From positions 1,116,001-1,180,000 of the forward strand of contig NZ_AP024235.1 in NCBI RefSeq assembly GCF_016756315.1: a stretch of DNA of 64,000 nucleotides, read 5' to 3'. Position 1 is the first letter of the stretch; each line of letters begins with the position of its first letter. The stretch is from Alteromonas sp. KC3. Lineage in GTDB: Bacteria; Pseudomonadota; Gammaproteobacteria; Enterobacterales; Alteromonadaceae. The notes under the pieces were generated by a model, which saw nothing but the letters and a program-made list of their open reading frames with translations, was not told where the DNA came from and ran no database searches. A program made the translations under genes and the position numbers. Below, piece by piece: positions 36,511 to 45,523 of this stretch.

Positions 36511-37837
36511 CCCTTGGCACAATCATTTTGAGTCATTGACCAAACAGGTTACCTCTCCTCCCGTGGTCGCTGCTGGCAAATTAGTGCGAGGCATAGGACT
36601 AACGCTAGAAGCGGTTGGCTGCCAATTACCGGTTGGAAGTCAATGCTTGGTTCAGACCATCGAAGGCGAAATTGAAGCTGAAGTTGTTGGCTTTGGCGAT
36701 GACATCACCTATCTAATGCCCACAGAAGCCGTGCGCGGTATTGTGCCAGGTAGCCGCGTTATGCCGCTTAATCGACAAAGCGGATTACCTGTTGGCATGG
36801 GGTTACTCGGCCGAGTAGTGGATGGAAATGGCCAACCCCTTGACGGTTTAGGTGCAATTGAGGCAGAAGCTCGCGCGCCGACGACTCGCCCTCCTATGAA
36901 CCCGCTTATTCGCCGCCCCATTAATACACCAATGGATGTTGGCGTGCGGGCAATCAACGCCCTTAATACCGTGGGCGTTGGGCAACGTATGGGGCTGTTT
37001 GCCGGTAGTGGTGTTGGTAAAAGTGTTTTGCTTGGCATGATGACGCGAGGCTGCGAAGCCGATGTTGTCGTTGTTGGGCTTGTTGGCGAACGGGGACGAG
37101 AAGTAAAAGAGTTCATCCATGAAATTTTAACCGAAGAAGAACGACAACGGGCAGTTGTTGTTGCAGCGCCGGCCGATACCTCCCCACTGATGCGACTAAA
37201 GGGCTGTGAAACAGCAGTGACTATCGCCGAGTATTTTCGCGACAAAGGCATGAAGGTACTCTTATTAATTGACTCATTGACGCGATACGCCATGGCGCAA
37301 CGTGAAATAGCGCTTGCTGTGGGTGAGCCGCCTGCAACGAAAGGCTATCCGCCATCAGTGTTTGCACGCTTACCTGCGCTGGTGGAGCGTGCGGGGAATG
37401 GGAGTGAGCGACAAGGCTCAATAACGGCGTTTTACACCGTACTGACAGAAGGTGATGACCTCCAAGATCCTATTGCTGATGCCGCGCGCGCCATTTTAGA
37501 TGGTCACGTCGTTCTGTCACGAACCTTAGCGGACAGTGGTCACTATCCTGCGATAGATATCGAAGCATCTATCAGCCGCGTAATGCCTATGGTAGTAAGT
37601 GAAGAGCATCAGTTAATGGCGCGAAGAATTAGGCAGGTATACTCGAACTACAAGCAAAACCAAGATCTCATCTCAATTGGCGCCTATGCGAAGGGCTCTG
37701 ATCCTCGCATCGACTTAGCAATCCGTGCAGAGCCGGCGATTAATGCGTTTTTGCAGCAGGGTATGAAGCAAGTACTGCCTTATGACGAAAGTTTGGAAGG
37801 TATGGCTGCTCTTGCCAAAGGCCTTGGGCAAGGTTAA
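36503..37837 (+). CDS. fliI: Flagellum-specific export ATPase FliI
   Basis: FliI of 444 residues, related to the F1 beta subunit. Walker A is AGSGVGKS (167-174). Walker B is [12 protein letters not shown]. The signature [16 protein letters not shown] is present. It powers substrate unfolding and release at the export gate with FliH and FliJ. Confidence 0.97.
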   Translation: MTSPWHNHFESLTKQVTSPPVVAAGKLVRGIGLTLEAVGCQLPVGSQCLVQTIEGEIEAEVVGFGDDITYLMPTEAVRGIVPGSRVMPLNRQSGLPVGMGLLGRVVDGNGQPLDGLGAIEAEARAPTTRPPMNPLIRRPINTPMDVGVRAINALNTVGVGQRMGLFAGSGVGKSVLLGMMTRGCEADVVVVGLVGERGREVKEFIHEILTEEERQRAVVVAAPADTSPLMRLKGCETAVTIAEYFRDKGMKVLLLIDSLTRYAMAQREIALAVGEPPATKGYPPSVFARLPALVERAGNGSERQGSITAFYTVLTEGDDLQDPIADAARAILDGHVVLSRTLADSGHYPAIDIEASISRVMPMVVSEEHQLMARRIRQVYSNYKQNQDLISIGAYAKGSDPRIDLAIRAEPAINAFLQQGMKQVLPYDESLEGMAALAKGLGQG

Positions 37838-37856
37838 GGGTAAGTTGTGACTCGCT

Positions 37857-38303
37857 ATGTCTAAACAACTAGAACGTCTTGCAGAGTTTGAAAAAGAAAA
37901 AGAAGAACGTGAGGCGCGTTTCTATCAACAAGCTCAGCAAAATGTAAATCAACAAAAGCAAAAACTGTCTAGTCTCGAACAATATCGCATCGACTATATA
38001 AAAGGCATTCAACAAACAGGTCAAGGTGGTGTAACAGCTACTTACTACCAGCAACATCTGTCATTTGTGGGCAAATTAGACAAAGCGTGTGAACAACAGA
38101 TGCAAGTTATTGCACGAGCGAAAATGGCGGCAGATCAGCGCAAGCAAATGTGGCTTAAGCAGCAGCAAAAGGTAAAGGCCGTTAATTTACTGCTGGATAA
38201 AAAGAAAGTGGCAGCACAACGCAAAGCGGCAAAGGAAGAGCAAGCAATGATGGACGAGTTTGCCACCCAGCGCTTTTATCGCGCCAAGAATTCACCTTTC
38301 TAA
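37857..38303 (+). CDS. fliJ: Flagellar export chaperone FliJ
   Basis: FliJ of 148 residues, an antiparallel coiled coil rich in Gln, Lys and Glu throughout, which docks on the FliI ring and FlhA. It follows fliI at 19 nt. The length and composition are normal. It is the last gene before a 291-nt gap holding the fliK promoter. Confidence 0.9.
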   Translation: MSKQLERLAEFEKEKEEREARFYQQAQQNVNQQKQKLSSLEQYRIDYIKGIQQTGQGGVTATYYQQHLSFVGKLDKACEQQMQVIARAKMAADQRKQMWLKQQQKVKAVNLLLDKKKVAAQRKAAKEEQAMMDEFATQRFYRAKNSPF

Positions 38304-38388
38304 AGTTCTCGCTATTTCGCTGATTCATAAAACTATTCTTACCTATGTGGATGTGATTTTGATGGCGCTCTCCCATTTAAATACCAGT

Positions 38389-38403
38389 TGGCGCGCCCTT
38401 TGC
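38389..38403 (+). promoter_or_regulatory. Sigma-54 promoter upstream of fliK
   Basis: TGGCGCGCCCTTTGC: GG and TTGC at the correct spacing, 192 nt before the fliK ATG in the fliJ-fliK gap. It would allow fliK and the following fliLMNOPQR genes to be transcribed separately from fliEFGHIJ. Confidence 0.7.
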
Positions 38404-38457
38404 AGTGCCTCTTTAAAGACGATTATTGAAACCATTACGAAGAACAAACGGATAAGT

Positions 38458-38478
38458 CTTTGCGGTATTGCCGCAAAG
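38458..38478 (+). other. Perfect hairpin in the fliK leader
   Basis: CTTTGCGG and CCGCAAAG form a perfect 8-bp stem with a 5-nt loop. It is not followed by a T-run, so it is not an intrinsic terminator. It lies downstream of the predicted sigma-54 promoter, inside the fliK leader. Confidence 0.6.
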
Positions 38479-38594
38479 CGCCAAGTCGGGCGCAGTACCT
38501 TATTGTAAGCGCCTGTATATATTGTACAAATGCCTTTCAAACGCTGTTACCACACGTTTATAAAAGTGCTATCTAAGTAGGACGGTAGAAGATT

Positions 38595-40796
38595 ATGCAA
38601 CAAGTTGCCGCACAGAAAACAGACATTGCCGCTTTGCCTTTTGCTGCAAGCAGCACAGCTCAAGCTGTTGAAGCTGGAATTGACGGAAAAGCCGAAAGCC
38701 AAAAAGGCAATGGGTTTGATAGTCTTTACCAAGTTGCAAAAACTCAGGCAAACCAGGCAGAGCCAAAGCGAACTTCAACGTCCTCAAATACACCTGCAAA
38801 TACAACTCATTCTGTAGTTCGCGAAGGAAAGGATAAGGATGCTGGGCATACCAATTTACCAAGTGACGAGAAGGTCTCAGACGCACCAACACCAACTCAC
38901 GAAACTGAAGTAAAGGCTAAGCCAGCGCACGACACGCTTGTAGAAGATAACTCAGAATCGCCTGAGCTAGCGCAGCACAATGAAAACAAAGATGTCGATC
39001 AGCCACAGGATGCGCTTGAAGTGGAGGGGGATGTCGTCGTTAGTCACCGTACCGAGACAACGTATATTCTGGGTGAGGATGGGAAAAAAGATCCTGATGC
39101 TGGCGTCATCACTACGCCTGGTACACCCGACGGTAAGCCAGATAAAGAAGAGTCGGGAGAGCCCGACTGGATAGCTTATGTGGAAACCATCGCTAATCGT
39201 CAAAAAGACAGCGCTGCCGGCGAGTCATCACAAAGCGATGTAACCAGCGCAACTGATCTGGATGGCATTATAAAAGTTAAGGAGAGTGGCAGACTTTGGA
39301 AGCTGCCTGAAGACGTAGATAGCGAGTCGGTTGACTCTGTCTTGGCGCATTTATTGTCACAATTGCAAACCGCTAAGGAGCAAGGCGCGAGCGACAGTGA
39401 GTCATTAAATGCTGTGGGGGATGAACTGTTAAATTCACTGCGTACGTTAGGTGATTTATTGCGAGGTAGTAACCGCAAAGACGGTGATCCTGAACACAAT
39501 GAGCTGCAAGCGGTTCAAAGTGAGCTCACTACCAACACCGATACTGACCTAAAAAACGAAGATGACTTAGCTTCGCTAATTGCGCAGTTACTCAATACGG
39601 AGCAGACGGAGTCTAGTCAAGCAACGAGTACCGCTGAAACAAGAATTGTCGAAGATGACGCTTCTGAGTCGTTGAGCCTTACCGCTGAAGAAGAGTTTAT
39701 TCTTAGCCTTATTCAACAGGCTGCTAATGTCGACGGTAGTGAAACGAGTGCAGGGGCTGAGGGGAGTGATAATGCTACCCGTTTGGATGCATTGCTAGCG
39801 CAAGCAACTGAACAAGCCAAAGCAACAGACGGTAAACAGAGCGGTGGTAGCGAAATTAAAGCAGGCAATGAAAACAATGCAAATGGCGTGTCGATAGGGG
39901 CTGATGAAGCAGCGGGTTCATTACTCAACGCAATTGCTCAGCTTCCTTCAGAAACTGCGCAAAAGGCTACTGAAGCGTTAGCCGACCGAATAGTGGCGAC
40001 TATGCCAAACGGTGCTCAACAGCAAAGTGTTAAGGCGAATATTATTGCGGGCATCAACGAATTCCAGCAGCAAGTTCAGCAAGGCAGAGAGCCTGGAATT
40101 GACCTGTCTGCCATTGTTGCGGATGCTGCTAAAGAAGCCGCGGTATCATCTGATGTGGCGGCAAGCTTAACAGTGCGTGTAGATAGTCAGGCTTCTCAGT
40201 TTTTACAGTTGATGAATACAACACAGCAAAGTGTTCATCAGGTAATGCAGGGGCAATTGGCACAAGTTGATACCGTTATGAACGAAAACAATCAGCTGCG
40301 CGCCGAGGCGTCAAAATCACAGCAGCAGTTTGAAGGTTTCGACAAGGCTGTCAATATTCATAAGCCTGAAGGGCAGCAACAGCTCAATGAGAAGATTCGT
40401 TGGATGGTAAACGCGCGCAATACCATGGCCGAAATTCGACTTGACCCACCTGAACTTGGCAGCATGCAGGTTCGCGTAAATGTGGCAGGTGATGCCGCAA
40501 GTGTAAGTTTTATTGTTCAATCGCAACAGGCCAAAGAGGCCCTAGCTGATGCAATGCCTAAGCTAAGGGATATGTTGCAAGAACAGGGCATCGAGTTAGG
40601 TGATGCGCAGGTAAGAAAAGACAATTCATCAAGCGGTGAAAATGGCCAGCAACTTGCAAATAACAATGACGGAAGTTCATCGGGTCGAGGAAACCGTGGA
40701 AATAATGACGGTATGGACGACGAAATGGGTGGAACCAGCGTGATTGAGCAGTCAGTTACGCGAGAGTTAAAAGGCGGTATCGATTTTTATGCATAA
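38595..40796 (+). CDS. fliK: Flagellar hook-length control protein FliK
   Basis: FliK of 733 residues, the secreted molecular ruler that also triggers the export specificity switch through FlhB. The conserved C-terminal domain (about 595-680) contains LDPPELGSMQVRVNV and AKEALADAMPKLRDMLQEQGI. The remaining N-terminal part is long, acidic and Gln/Ser/Thr-rich, far longer than in E. coli FliK (about 405 residues). Its length may set a longer hook or include extra disordered linker. It has its own sigma-54 promoter. Confidence 0.92.
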   Translation: MQQVAAQKTDIAALPFAASSTAQAVEAGIDGKAESQKGNGFDSLYQVAKTQANQAEPKRTSTSSNTPANTTHSVVREGKDKDAGHTNLPSDEKVSDAPTPTHETEVKAKPAHDTLVEDNSESPELAQHNENKDVDQPQDALEVEGDVVVSHRTETTYILGEDGKKDPDAGVITTPGTPDGKPDKEESGEPDWIAYVETIANRQKDSAAGESSQSDVTSATDLDGIIKVKESGRLWKLPEDVDSESVDSVLAHLLSQLQTAKEQGASDSESLNAVGDELLNSLRTLGDLLRGSNRKDGDPEHNELQAVQSELTTNTDTDLKNEDDLASLIAQLLNTEQTESSQATSTAETRIVEDDASESLSLTAEEEFILSLIQQAANVDGSETSAGAEGSDNATRLDALLAQATEQAKATDGKQSGGSEIKAGNENNANGVSIGADEAAGSLLNAIAQLPSETAQKATEALADRIVATMPNGAQQQSVKANIIAGINEFQQQVQQGREPGIDLSAIVADAAKEAAVSSDVAASLTVRVDSQASQFLQLMNTTQQSVHQVMQGQLAQVDTVMNENNQLRAEASKSQQQFEGFDKAVNIHKPEGQQQLNEKIRWMVNARNTMAEIRLDPPELGSMQVRVNVAGDAASVSFIVQSQQAKEALADAMPKLRDMLQEQGIELGDAQVRKDNSSSGENGQQLANNNDGSSSGRGNRGNNDGMDDEMGGTSVIEQSVTRELKGGIDFYA

Positions 40797-40960
40797 AATT
40801 TGTCCGCTTGATATGCGTTAGCAATTGGTAGCATGGTTATACTGCGCGCAAACTGATATTTTTGAGGTGTTGCTTACAGAGTATTTGATGGGTAAAACAT
40901 TGCCATTTTTGGCCGAAACCCGATAATACGGTTTTTCGCGTTTAAATTGATGAGTTGCAC

Positions 40961-41494
40961 ATGGCTGAAGAAGAATTACAAGTAGAGGAAGGTGGTAAAG
41001 GCAAAAGCAAGATGATGTTAATCATCATTATTGCGGTGGTTTTAGTGGGTGGTGGTGCCGCGGCGTACTTTTTGCTGTTTGCCGGTGGTGATGAGCCAGC
41101 AGCCGAACAACTTGCTGAAGCCGATGCCGCCGCAGCACCCGCGAGCGCGACAGCTGGTGGTAAAGCAGAAATGGGTACCGCGCTTTATGTTGCCATGCCT
41201 AGGCCGTTTGTTTTCAATGTGCCGGGAAGTGGCCGAGACAGACTTGTGCAAATTAAAGTTCAGCTTTTGGTACGAGGCTCCGATAACGAAGAATTGGCAA
41301 AGACACATATTCCGTTAATTGAAGGGACCTTGCTTCAGGCATTTAGTATGTCAAATGCAGACGATCTTATTACCGAAGCTGGCAAAATTGAATTGCGCGA
41401 GCAAGCGGTGAGTGAAGTGCAAAAAGCACTTCAAGAAATTGAAGGCAAAGATGTTGTCGAACGTGTGCTTTTCACTGGCTTTGTCATGCAGTAA
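40961..41494 (+). CDS. fliL: Flagellar basal body protein FliL
   Basis: FliL of 177 residues, an inner-membrane protein around the stators. A short acidic cytoplasmic head is followed by one membrane span (about 18-42, MMLIIIIAVVLVGGGAAAYFLLF in parts) and the periplasmic FliL domain. The ATG at 40961 is used instead of the TTG six bases upstream. The 164-nt gap after fliK holds no motif I can support. Confidence 0.93.
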   Translation: MAEEELQVEEGGKGKSKMMLIIIIAVVLVGGGAAAYFLLFAGGDEPAAEQLAEADAAAAPASATAGGKAEMGTALYVAMPRPFVFNVPGSGRDRLVQIKVQLLVRGSDNEELAKTHIPLIEGTLLQAFSMSNADDLITEAGKIELREQAVSEVQKALQEIEGKDVVERVLFTGFVMQ

Positions 41495-41545
41495 CGCTGT
41501 GACAATTCTCAAGTGGCTAATCACACATTTAAATAGGTAAATACT

Positions 41546-42607
41546 GTGAGTGATTTATTATCTCAAGACGAAATCGATGCCCTGTTACACGGGGTAGATG
41601 ATGTCGAGGAAGATGAAGTTGGCGGTGGAGGCGATTCCGATGCGTCTACACTAGAATACGACTTCTCCTCACAGGATAGAATTGTGCGTGGGCGCATGCC
41701 TACGCTGGAAATCGTGAATGAACGTTTTGCTCGCCACATGCGAGTGAGCTTGTTCAATATGATGCGCCGGTCGGCTGAAGTATCGATAAACGGTATTCAA
41801 ATGATCAAGTTTGGCGAATATATTCATACGCTATTTGTGCCTACCAGTCTTAACATGGTTCGTTTTCGTCCCTTAAAAGGCACGGGACTTATCACCATGG
41901 AAGCCCGTTTGGTGTTTATCTTGGTAGATAACTTTTTTGGTGGTGACGGACGTTATCACGCAAAAATTGAAGGCCGTGAATTCACACCAACAGAGCGCCG
42001 CATTATTCAGATGCTGCTTAAAATCATCTTCGAAGATTATAAAGAAGCATGGGCACCGGTTATGGACGTATCTTTTGAATATCTTGATTCAGAAGTAAAC
42101 CCTGCCATGGCAAACATTGTTAGTCCTACCGAAGTGGTTGTAATCAGTTCATTCCATATTGAGCTAGATGGTGGTGGTGGCGATTTCCACGTGTCACTAC
42201 CATACTCAATGCTAGAGCCAATTCGAGAATTACTCGACGCCGGTGTGCAAAGCGATAAAGAAGACACGGATCTGCGCTGGAGCAAGGCGCTGCGTGATGA
42301 AATTATGGATGTGAAAGTGGCGCTGACCACGCACATGCTTGATGTGAATGTACCACTAAGAGAAGTCATGGAATTTAAACCCGGTGATATTATCCCGGTT
42401 GAGATGCCCGAGACGATTACGGTGCTCATTGAAGATTTACCTACGTTCAGAGCGAAGTTAGGTCGTTCGCGCGATAACCTAGCACTGAAAATAGTGGAAA
42501 AAATTGCAAGACCGACTTCTGTGAAGTCTGAGCTACAGTTATTAACCCGTGGCGGGCGCATTATTGATAATGATGCCGAGCTACAAGTACTCGAAGAAGA
42601 CCTGTAA
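41546..42607 (+). CDS. fliM: Flagellar motor switch protein FliM
   Basis: FliM of 353 residues, the switch subunit that binds phospho-CheY. The N-terminal CheY-binding peptide LSQDEIDALLHG (5-16) is intact. The middle CheC-like domain and the C-terminal SpoA domain (about 270-340) follow. The start is a GTG at 41546. It is followed by fliN at 17 nt. Confidence 0.96.
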   Translation: MSDLLSQDEIDALLHGVDDVEEDEVGGGGDSDASTLEYDFSSQDRIVRGRMPTLEIVNERFARHMRVSLFNMMRRSAEVSINGIQMIKFGEYIHTLFVPTSLNMVRFRPLKGTGLITMEARLVFILVDNFFGGDGRYHAKIEGREFTPTERRIIQMLLKIIFEDYKEAWAPVMDVSFEYLDSEVNPAMANIVSPTEVVVISSFHIELDGGGGDFHVSLPYSMLEPIRELLDAGVQSDKEDTDLRWSKALRDEIMDVKVALTTHMLDVNVPLREVMEFKPGDIIPVEMPETITVLIEDLPTFRAKLGRSRDNLALKIVEKIARPTSVKSELQLLTRGGRIIDNDAELQVLEEDL

Positions 42608-42624
42608 GGTAAAGGGGAGTTCCC

Positions 42625-43029
42625 ATGAGTGAAGACGGTATGGACGACTGGGCAGCGGCAATGGCCGAACAAGCCGAGTCAGAAGCTGAACAAGATGGCG
42701 ACAACGGCGACGTTCAGGTTGCTGAATTAGACGAGTTGACCGATGATGCTCCTATTACTCAGGAAGAGAAAAAGAAGCTGGATACTATTTTAGATATTCC
42801 GGTGACTATTTCGATGGAAGTAGGTCGTAGTCAAATTAGTATTCGAAATCTGCTACAGTTGAACCAGGGTTCTGTGGTGGAGCTGGATCGTGTTGCCGGT
42901 GAGCCACTAGATGTTTTAGTAAATGGCACGTTGATTGCTCATGGTGAAGTAGTAGTGGTCAACGACAAATTCGGTATTCGATTAACGGATGTTATTAGTC
43001 AAATTGAGAGAATCAAGAAGCTCAGATAA
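42625..43029 (+). CDS. fliN: Flagellar motor switch protein FliN
   Basis: FliN of 134 residues. An acidic N-terminal extension (1-45) precedes the SpoA domain (about 55-130; LDIPVTISMEVGRSQISIRNLL in parts, GEVVVVNDKFGIRLTDV). It forms the bottom of the C-ring with FliM. ATG supported by AAAGGGGAG at 42611-42619. Confidence 0.96.
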   Translation: MSEDGMDDWAAAMAEQAESEAEQDGDNGDVQVAELDELTDDAPITQEEKKKLDTILDIPVTISMEVGRSQISIRNLLQLNQGSVVELDRVAGEPLDVLVNGTLIAHGEVVVVNDKFGIRLTDVISQIERIKKLR

Positions 43030-43057
43030 AACTTCTTATTTACTAAGGGGTTGCGCA

Positions 43058-43501
43058 ATGCTGCCCCTGTTATTTAGCCAGGTTGTAGGCGCCCAATCTA
43101 CCCAATCCATTACCAATCCCACATCGGTACTGTCAATTTTTCTATCGCTTTTACTGGTCGTCGCTATTATTTTTGCGCTTGCTTATATAATGCGTCGGTT
43201 TAATGTCACCGCCATGGGCAGTGGGCAAATGAAAGTGGTTGCAAGCATGGTGGCTGGTGCCAAAGAAAAAATCATGGTCATTCAAGTAGGGGATGAACAG
43301 CACCTTATCGGCGTTACCAGTCACAATATCTCCCATTTAAGTAAGTTGGAGAAAAACCTAGACGTACCGTCAAAAGGAATGGGGGCAACTGCTGCAGGGG
43401 GCGGTGACGCCTTTAAACAAAAGTTGGTCGCTGCGATGGCAGGCAAATTGAACCCTGAGATCAATAAGAAAAATCAAAAGGACGAATCTTCCGATGCGTA
43501 A
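43058..43501 (+). CDS. fliO: Flagellar export protein FliO
   Basis: FliO of 147 residues, an assembly factor for the FliP pore. A membrane span (about 23-45, [20 protein letters not shown]) is followed by a cytoplasmic domain with the typical [22 protein letters not shown]. The ATG at 43058, behind AAGGGG, is preferred to the upstream frame that overlaps fliN. It overlaps fliP by 8 nt. Confidence 0.9.
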   Translation: MLPLLFSQVVGAQSTQSITNPTSVLSIFLSLLLVVAIIFALAYIMRRFNVTAMGSGQMKVVASMVAGAKEKIMVIQVGDEQHLIGVTSHNISHLSKLEKNLDVPSKGMGATAAGGGDAFKQKLVAAMAGKLNPEINKKNQKDESSDA

Positions 43502-44252
43502 GTTTGCGTTGTTAACTTTTGCCGTATTTGCTCTTTTTTTCATGGTAGAGCCAGTATACGCACAACAAGGTATCTCTGCCGTTACCGTTACCACCAATGA
43601 CGATGGGACCCAAGACTACAGCATGACATTACAAGCGTTGTTTATCATGACAGCGCTAAGTCTAATACCTGCATTTATTATGATGATGACCTCGTTTACG
43701 CGTATTATCGTGGTATTGTCCATTTTACGTCAGGCTATCGGGTTACAGCAGTCACCCTCAAATCAGATCCTCATTGGCGTAAGCTTGTTTCTTTCTATGT
43801 TCATTATGGCGCCGGTTTTTGAAGAGGTGAACGAAAGAGCATTACAACCCTACCTTAATGAGGCTATGACCAGTAAAGAGGCATTTGAACAGGCCAAAGG
43901 GCCTATGCGTGCGTTTATGCTATCGCAAACTCGCGTAAAAGACTTGGAGACCTTTGTACGCATTGCTGGTGATGAAGGCAAATATGCCGATACTGAAGAG
44001 GTCCCCTTAACTATTTTAATCCCAGCTTTTGTAACCAGTGAGTTAAAAACCGCTTTTCAAATTGGGTTTATGTTGTTCATTCCATTTTTGATCATAGACT
44101 TAGTTGTAGCGTCAATTCTAATGGCAATGGGTATGATGATGTTGTCACCCATGATTGTATCGCTTCCGTTTAAACTTATGTTGTTTGTGTTAGTTGATGG
44201 TTGGAATCTTATTTTCGGTACCCTTGCCACCAGTTTCGGTATGGGCGTCTAG
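43494..44252 (+). CDS. fliP: Flagellar export gate protein FliP
   Basis: FliP of 252 residues. A cleavable signal peptide (1-23, ending VYA) is followed by the conserved membrane region with [20 protein letters not shown] and the C-terminal [15 protein letters not shown]. It forms the export pore with FliQ and FliR. Overlaps fliO by 8 nt. Confidence 0.96.
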   Translation: MRKFALLTFAVFALFFMVEPVYAQQGISAVTVTTNDDGTQDYSMTLQALFIMTALSLIPAFIMMMTSFTRIIVVLSILRQAIGLQQSPSNQILIGVSLFLSMFIMAPVFEEVNERALQPYLNEAMTSKEAFEQAKGPMRAFMLSQTRVKDLETFVRIAGDEGKYADTEEVPLTILIPAFVTSELKTAFQIGFMLFIPFLIIDLVVASILMAMGMMMLSPMIVSLPFKLMLFVLVDGWNLIFGTLATSFGMGV

Positions 44253-44260
44253 GAGGGCTT

Positions 44261-44530
44261 ATGTCACCAGAAGTCTTTGTCGAAATACTCCGTGAGGCAA
44301 TGTACATGGTAATTGTACTCGTGTCGGCGGTAATTGTACCGAGCCTTATTGTTGGTCTTGTTGTAGCGGTATTTCAAGCCGCAACCAGTATTAACGAGCA
44401 GACAATGAGCTTTCTGCCTCGCCTACTAGTAACCCTGTTAGCGCTCAGTTGGGGCGGCAACTGGCTGGTACAGCAGCTCATGGACTTTACGTTTCGCATG
44501 GTTGATTTAATTCCACAAGTTGTGGGTTAA
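44261..44530 (+). CDS. fliQ: Flagellar export gate protein FliQ
   Basis: FliQ of 89 residues with two membrane helices (about 15-40 and 50-75) and the family motif AVFQAATSINEQTMSFLPRL. The ATG at 44261 is set by AGGAGGG directly upstream; an in-frame extension into fliP from 44201 is rejected. Confidence 0.96.
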   Translation: MSPEVFVEILREAMYMVIVLVSAVIVPSLIVGLVVAVFQAATSINEQTMSFLPRLLVTLLALSWGGNWLVQQLMDFTFRMVDLIPQVVG

Positions 44531-44542
44531 GGCTTTTCTTAC

Positions 44543-45322
44543 GTGGACGTTGAACTATCCGTTATTAACCAATTTTTAGCCGATATGCTGCTTCCGTTTA
44601 TGCGTATTAGTGGCTTATTCGTTGCTATGATTGGGTTAAGTGCTAAGTCGATTCCACCGCAGGTACGTGCACTGTTGGGTATTATGCTGACGCTAATCAT
44701 CATGCCCGTTGTTCCACCGTCGCCGATTACTAACCTGGTCGATGTGGGTACGTTTGTGGTGGTTATTCAGCAGCTTGTCATTGGTGTTGCTATTGGTTTT
44801 ATCTCTATGATGGTTCTCAACACCTTTGTACTAGCCGGTCAAGTTATTGCTATGCAAACCGGTTTGGGCTTTGCCTCGATTGTCGACCCTGTTAATGGTA
44901 TTAATGTACCAGCGGTAGGTCAGTTTTATCTTATTTTAGCGACGCTGTTGTTTTGGACGCTAGACGGCCACTTATCCATGATCCATATGATTGTTATGAG
45001 CTTCGAAGCGTTTCCTATTGGTGAAGCATGGTGGACAGGTGAGCAATTCAGAGACATTGCACATTGGGCTGGCTGGATGTTCGTATCGGCACTGACTTTA
45101 TCGCTCGCGCCTATTGTGTCATTGCTTATTGTAAATTTGGCGTTTGGCGTTATGACCAAAGCGGCGCCACAGCTCAACATTTTTAGTATTGGTTTCTCGA
45201 TTGCTCAGGTAATGGGGTTAATTATTATTTGGATAACACTCGATAATTTTACCGCTCACTTTGAAACCCAATGGTTTCGCGCTGAACAGTTTATGTGTGA
45301 GCTATTAAATATTTGTCCTTAA
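44543..45322 (+). CDS. fliR: Flagellar export gate protein FliR
   Basis: FliR of 259 residues with about six membrane helices. Typical motifs are LLPFMRISGLFVAMIGLS and QTGLGFASIVDPVNGINVP. GTG start at 44543. It closes the export gate complex with FliP and FliQ. A palindromic repeat element separates it from flhB. Confidence 0.95.
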   Translation: MDVELSVINQFLADMLLPFMRISGLFVAMIGLSAKSIPPQVRALLGIMLTLIIMPVVPPSPITNLVDVGTFVVVIQQLVIGVAIGFISMMVLNTFVLAGQVIAMQTGLGFASIVDPVNGINVPAVGQFYLILATLLFWTLDGHLSMIHMIVMSFEAFPIGEAWWTGEQFRDIAHWAGWMFVSALTLSLAPIVSLLIVNLAFGVMTKAAPQLNIFSIGFSIAQVMGLIIIWITLDNFTAHFETQWFRAEQFMCELLNICP

Positions 45323-45393
45323 AAAAGACAAGTCGCGGTAGAAATTGTTCGCGCAAAATGACAGGTTTGCGAGCAAGCTAAATGAAAAACTAG

Positions 45394-45499
45394 GCGAGAG
45401 GAGCAGGGCGACTTGCAAGCCTTCCACCGCATGGATGCGGTGGCAGAGCGCCCAAGGATGGGTTTACAGCGTGCTTGTAAGTTGCTCTGCTCCTATCGC
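45394..45499. repeat. Long palindromic intergenic element between fliR and flhB
   Basis: The outer arms (45394-45420 and 45473-45499) can pair over about 27 positions with one A-G mismatch and three G-U pairs if transcribed. Inside lie two smaller hairpins: a perfect CCACCGCAT/ATGCGGTGG (45424-45443) and CCCA-AGGA-TGGG (45451-45462). The core text GAGCGCCCAAGGATGGGTTT resembles dispersed palindromic repeats I recall from marine gammaproteobacterial genomes; this is from memory and unchecked. The element ends 24 nt before the flhB ATG. Confidence 0.75.
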
Positions 45500-45523
45500 A
45501 ACAAAGGCAAAAAGAGCAAACAA

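Noticed and set aside
45413..45523. N-terminal extension of FlhB through the palindromic element
   Set aside because: The family start is the ATG at 45524; the extension is encoded by the repeat and its residues do not resemble FlhB.
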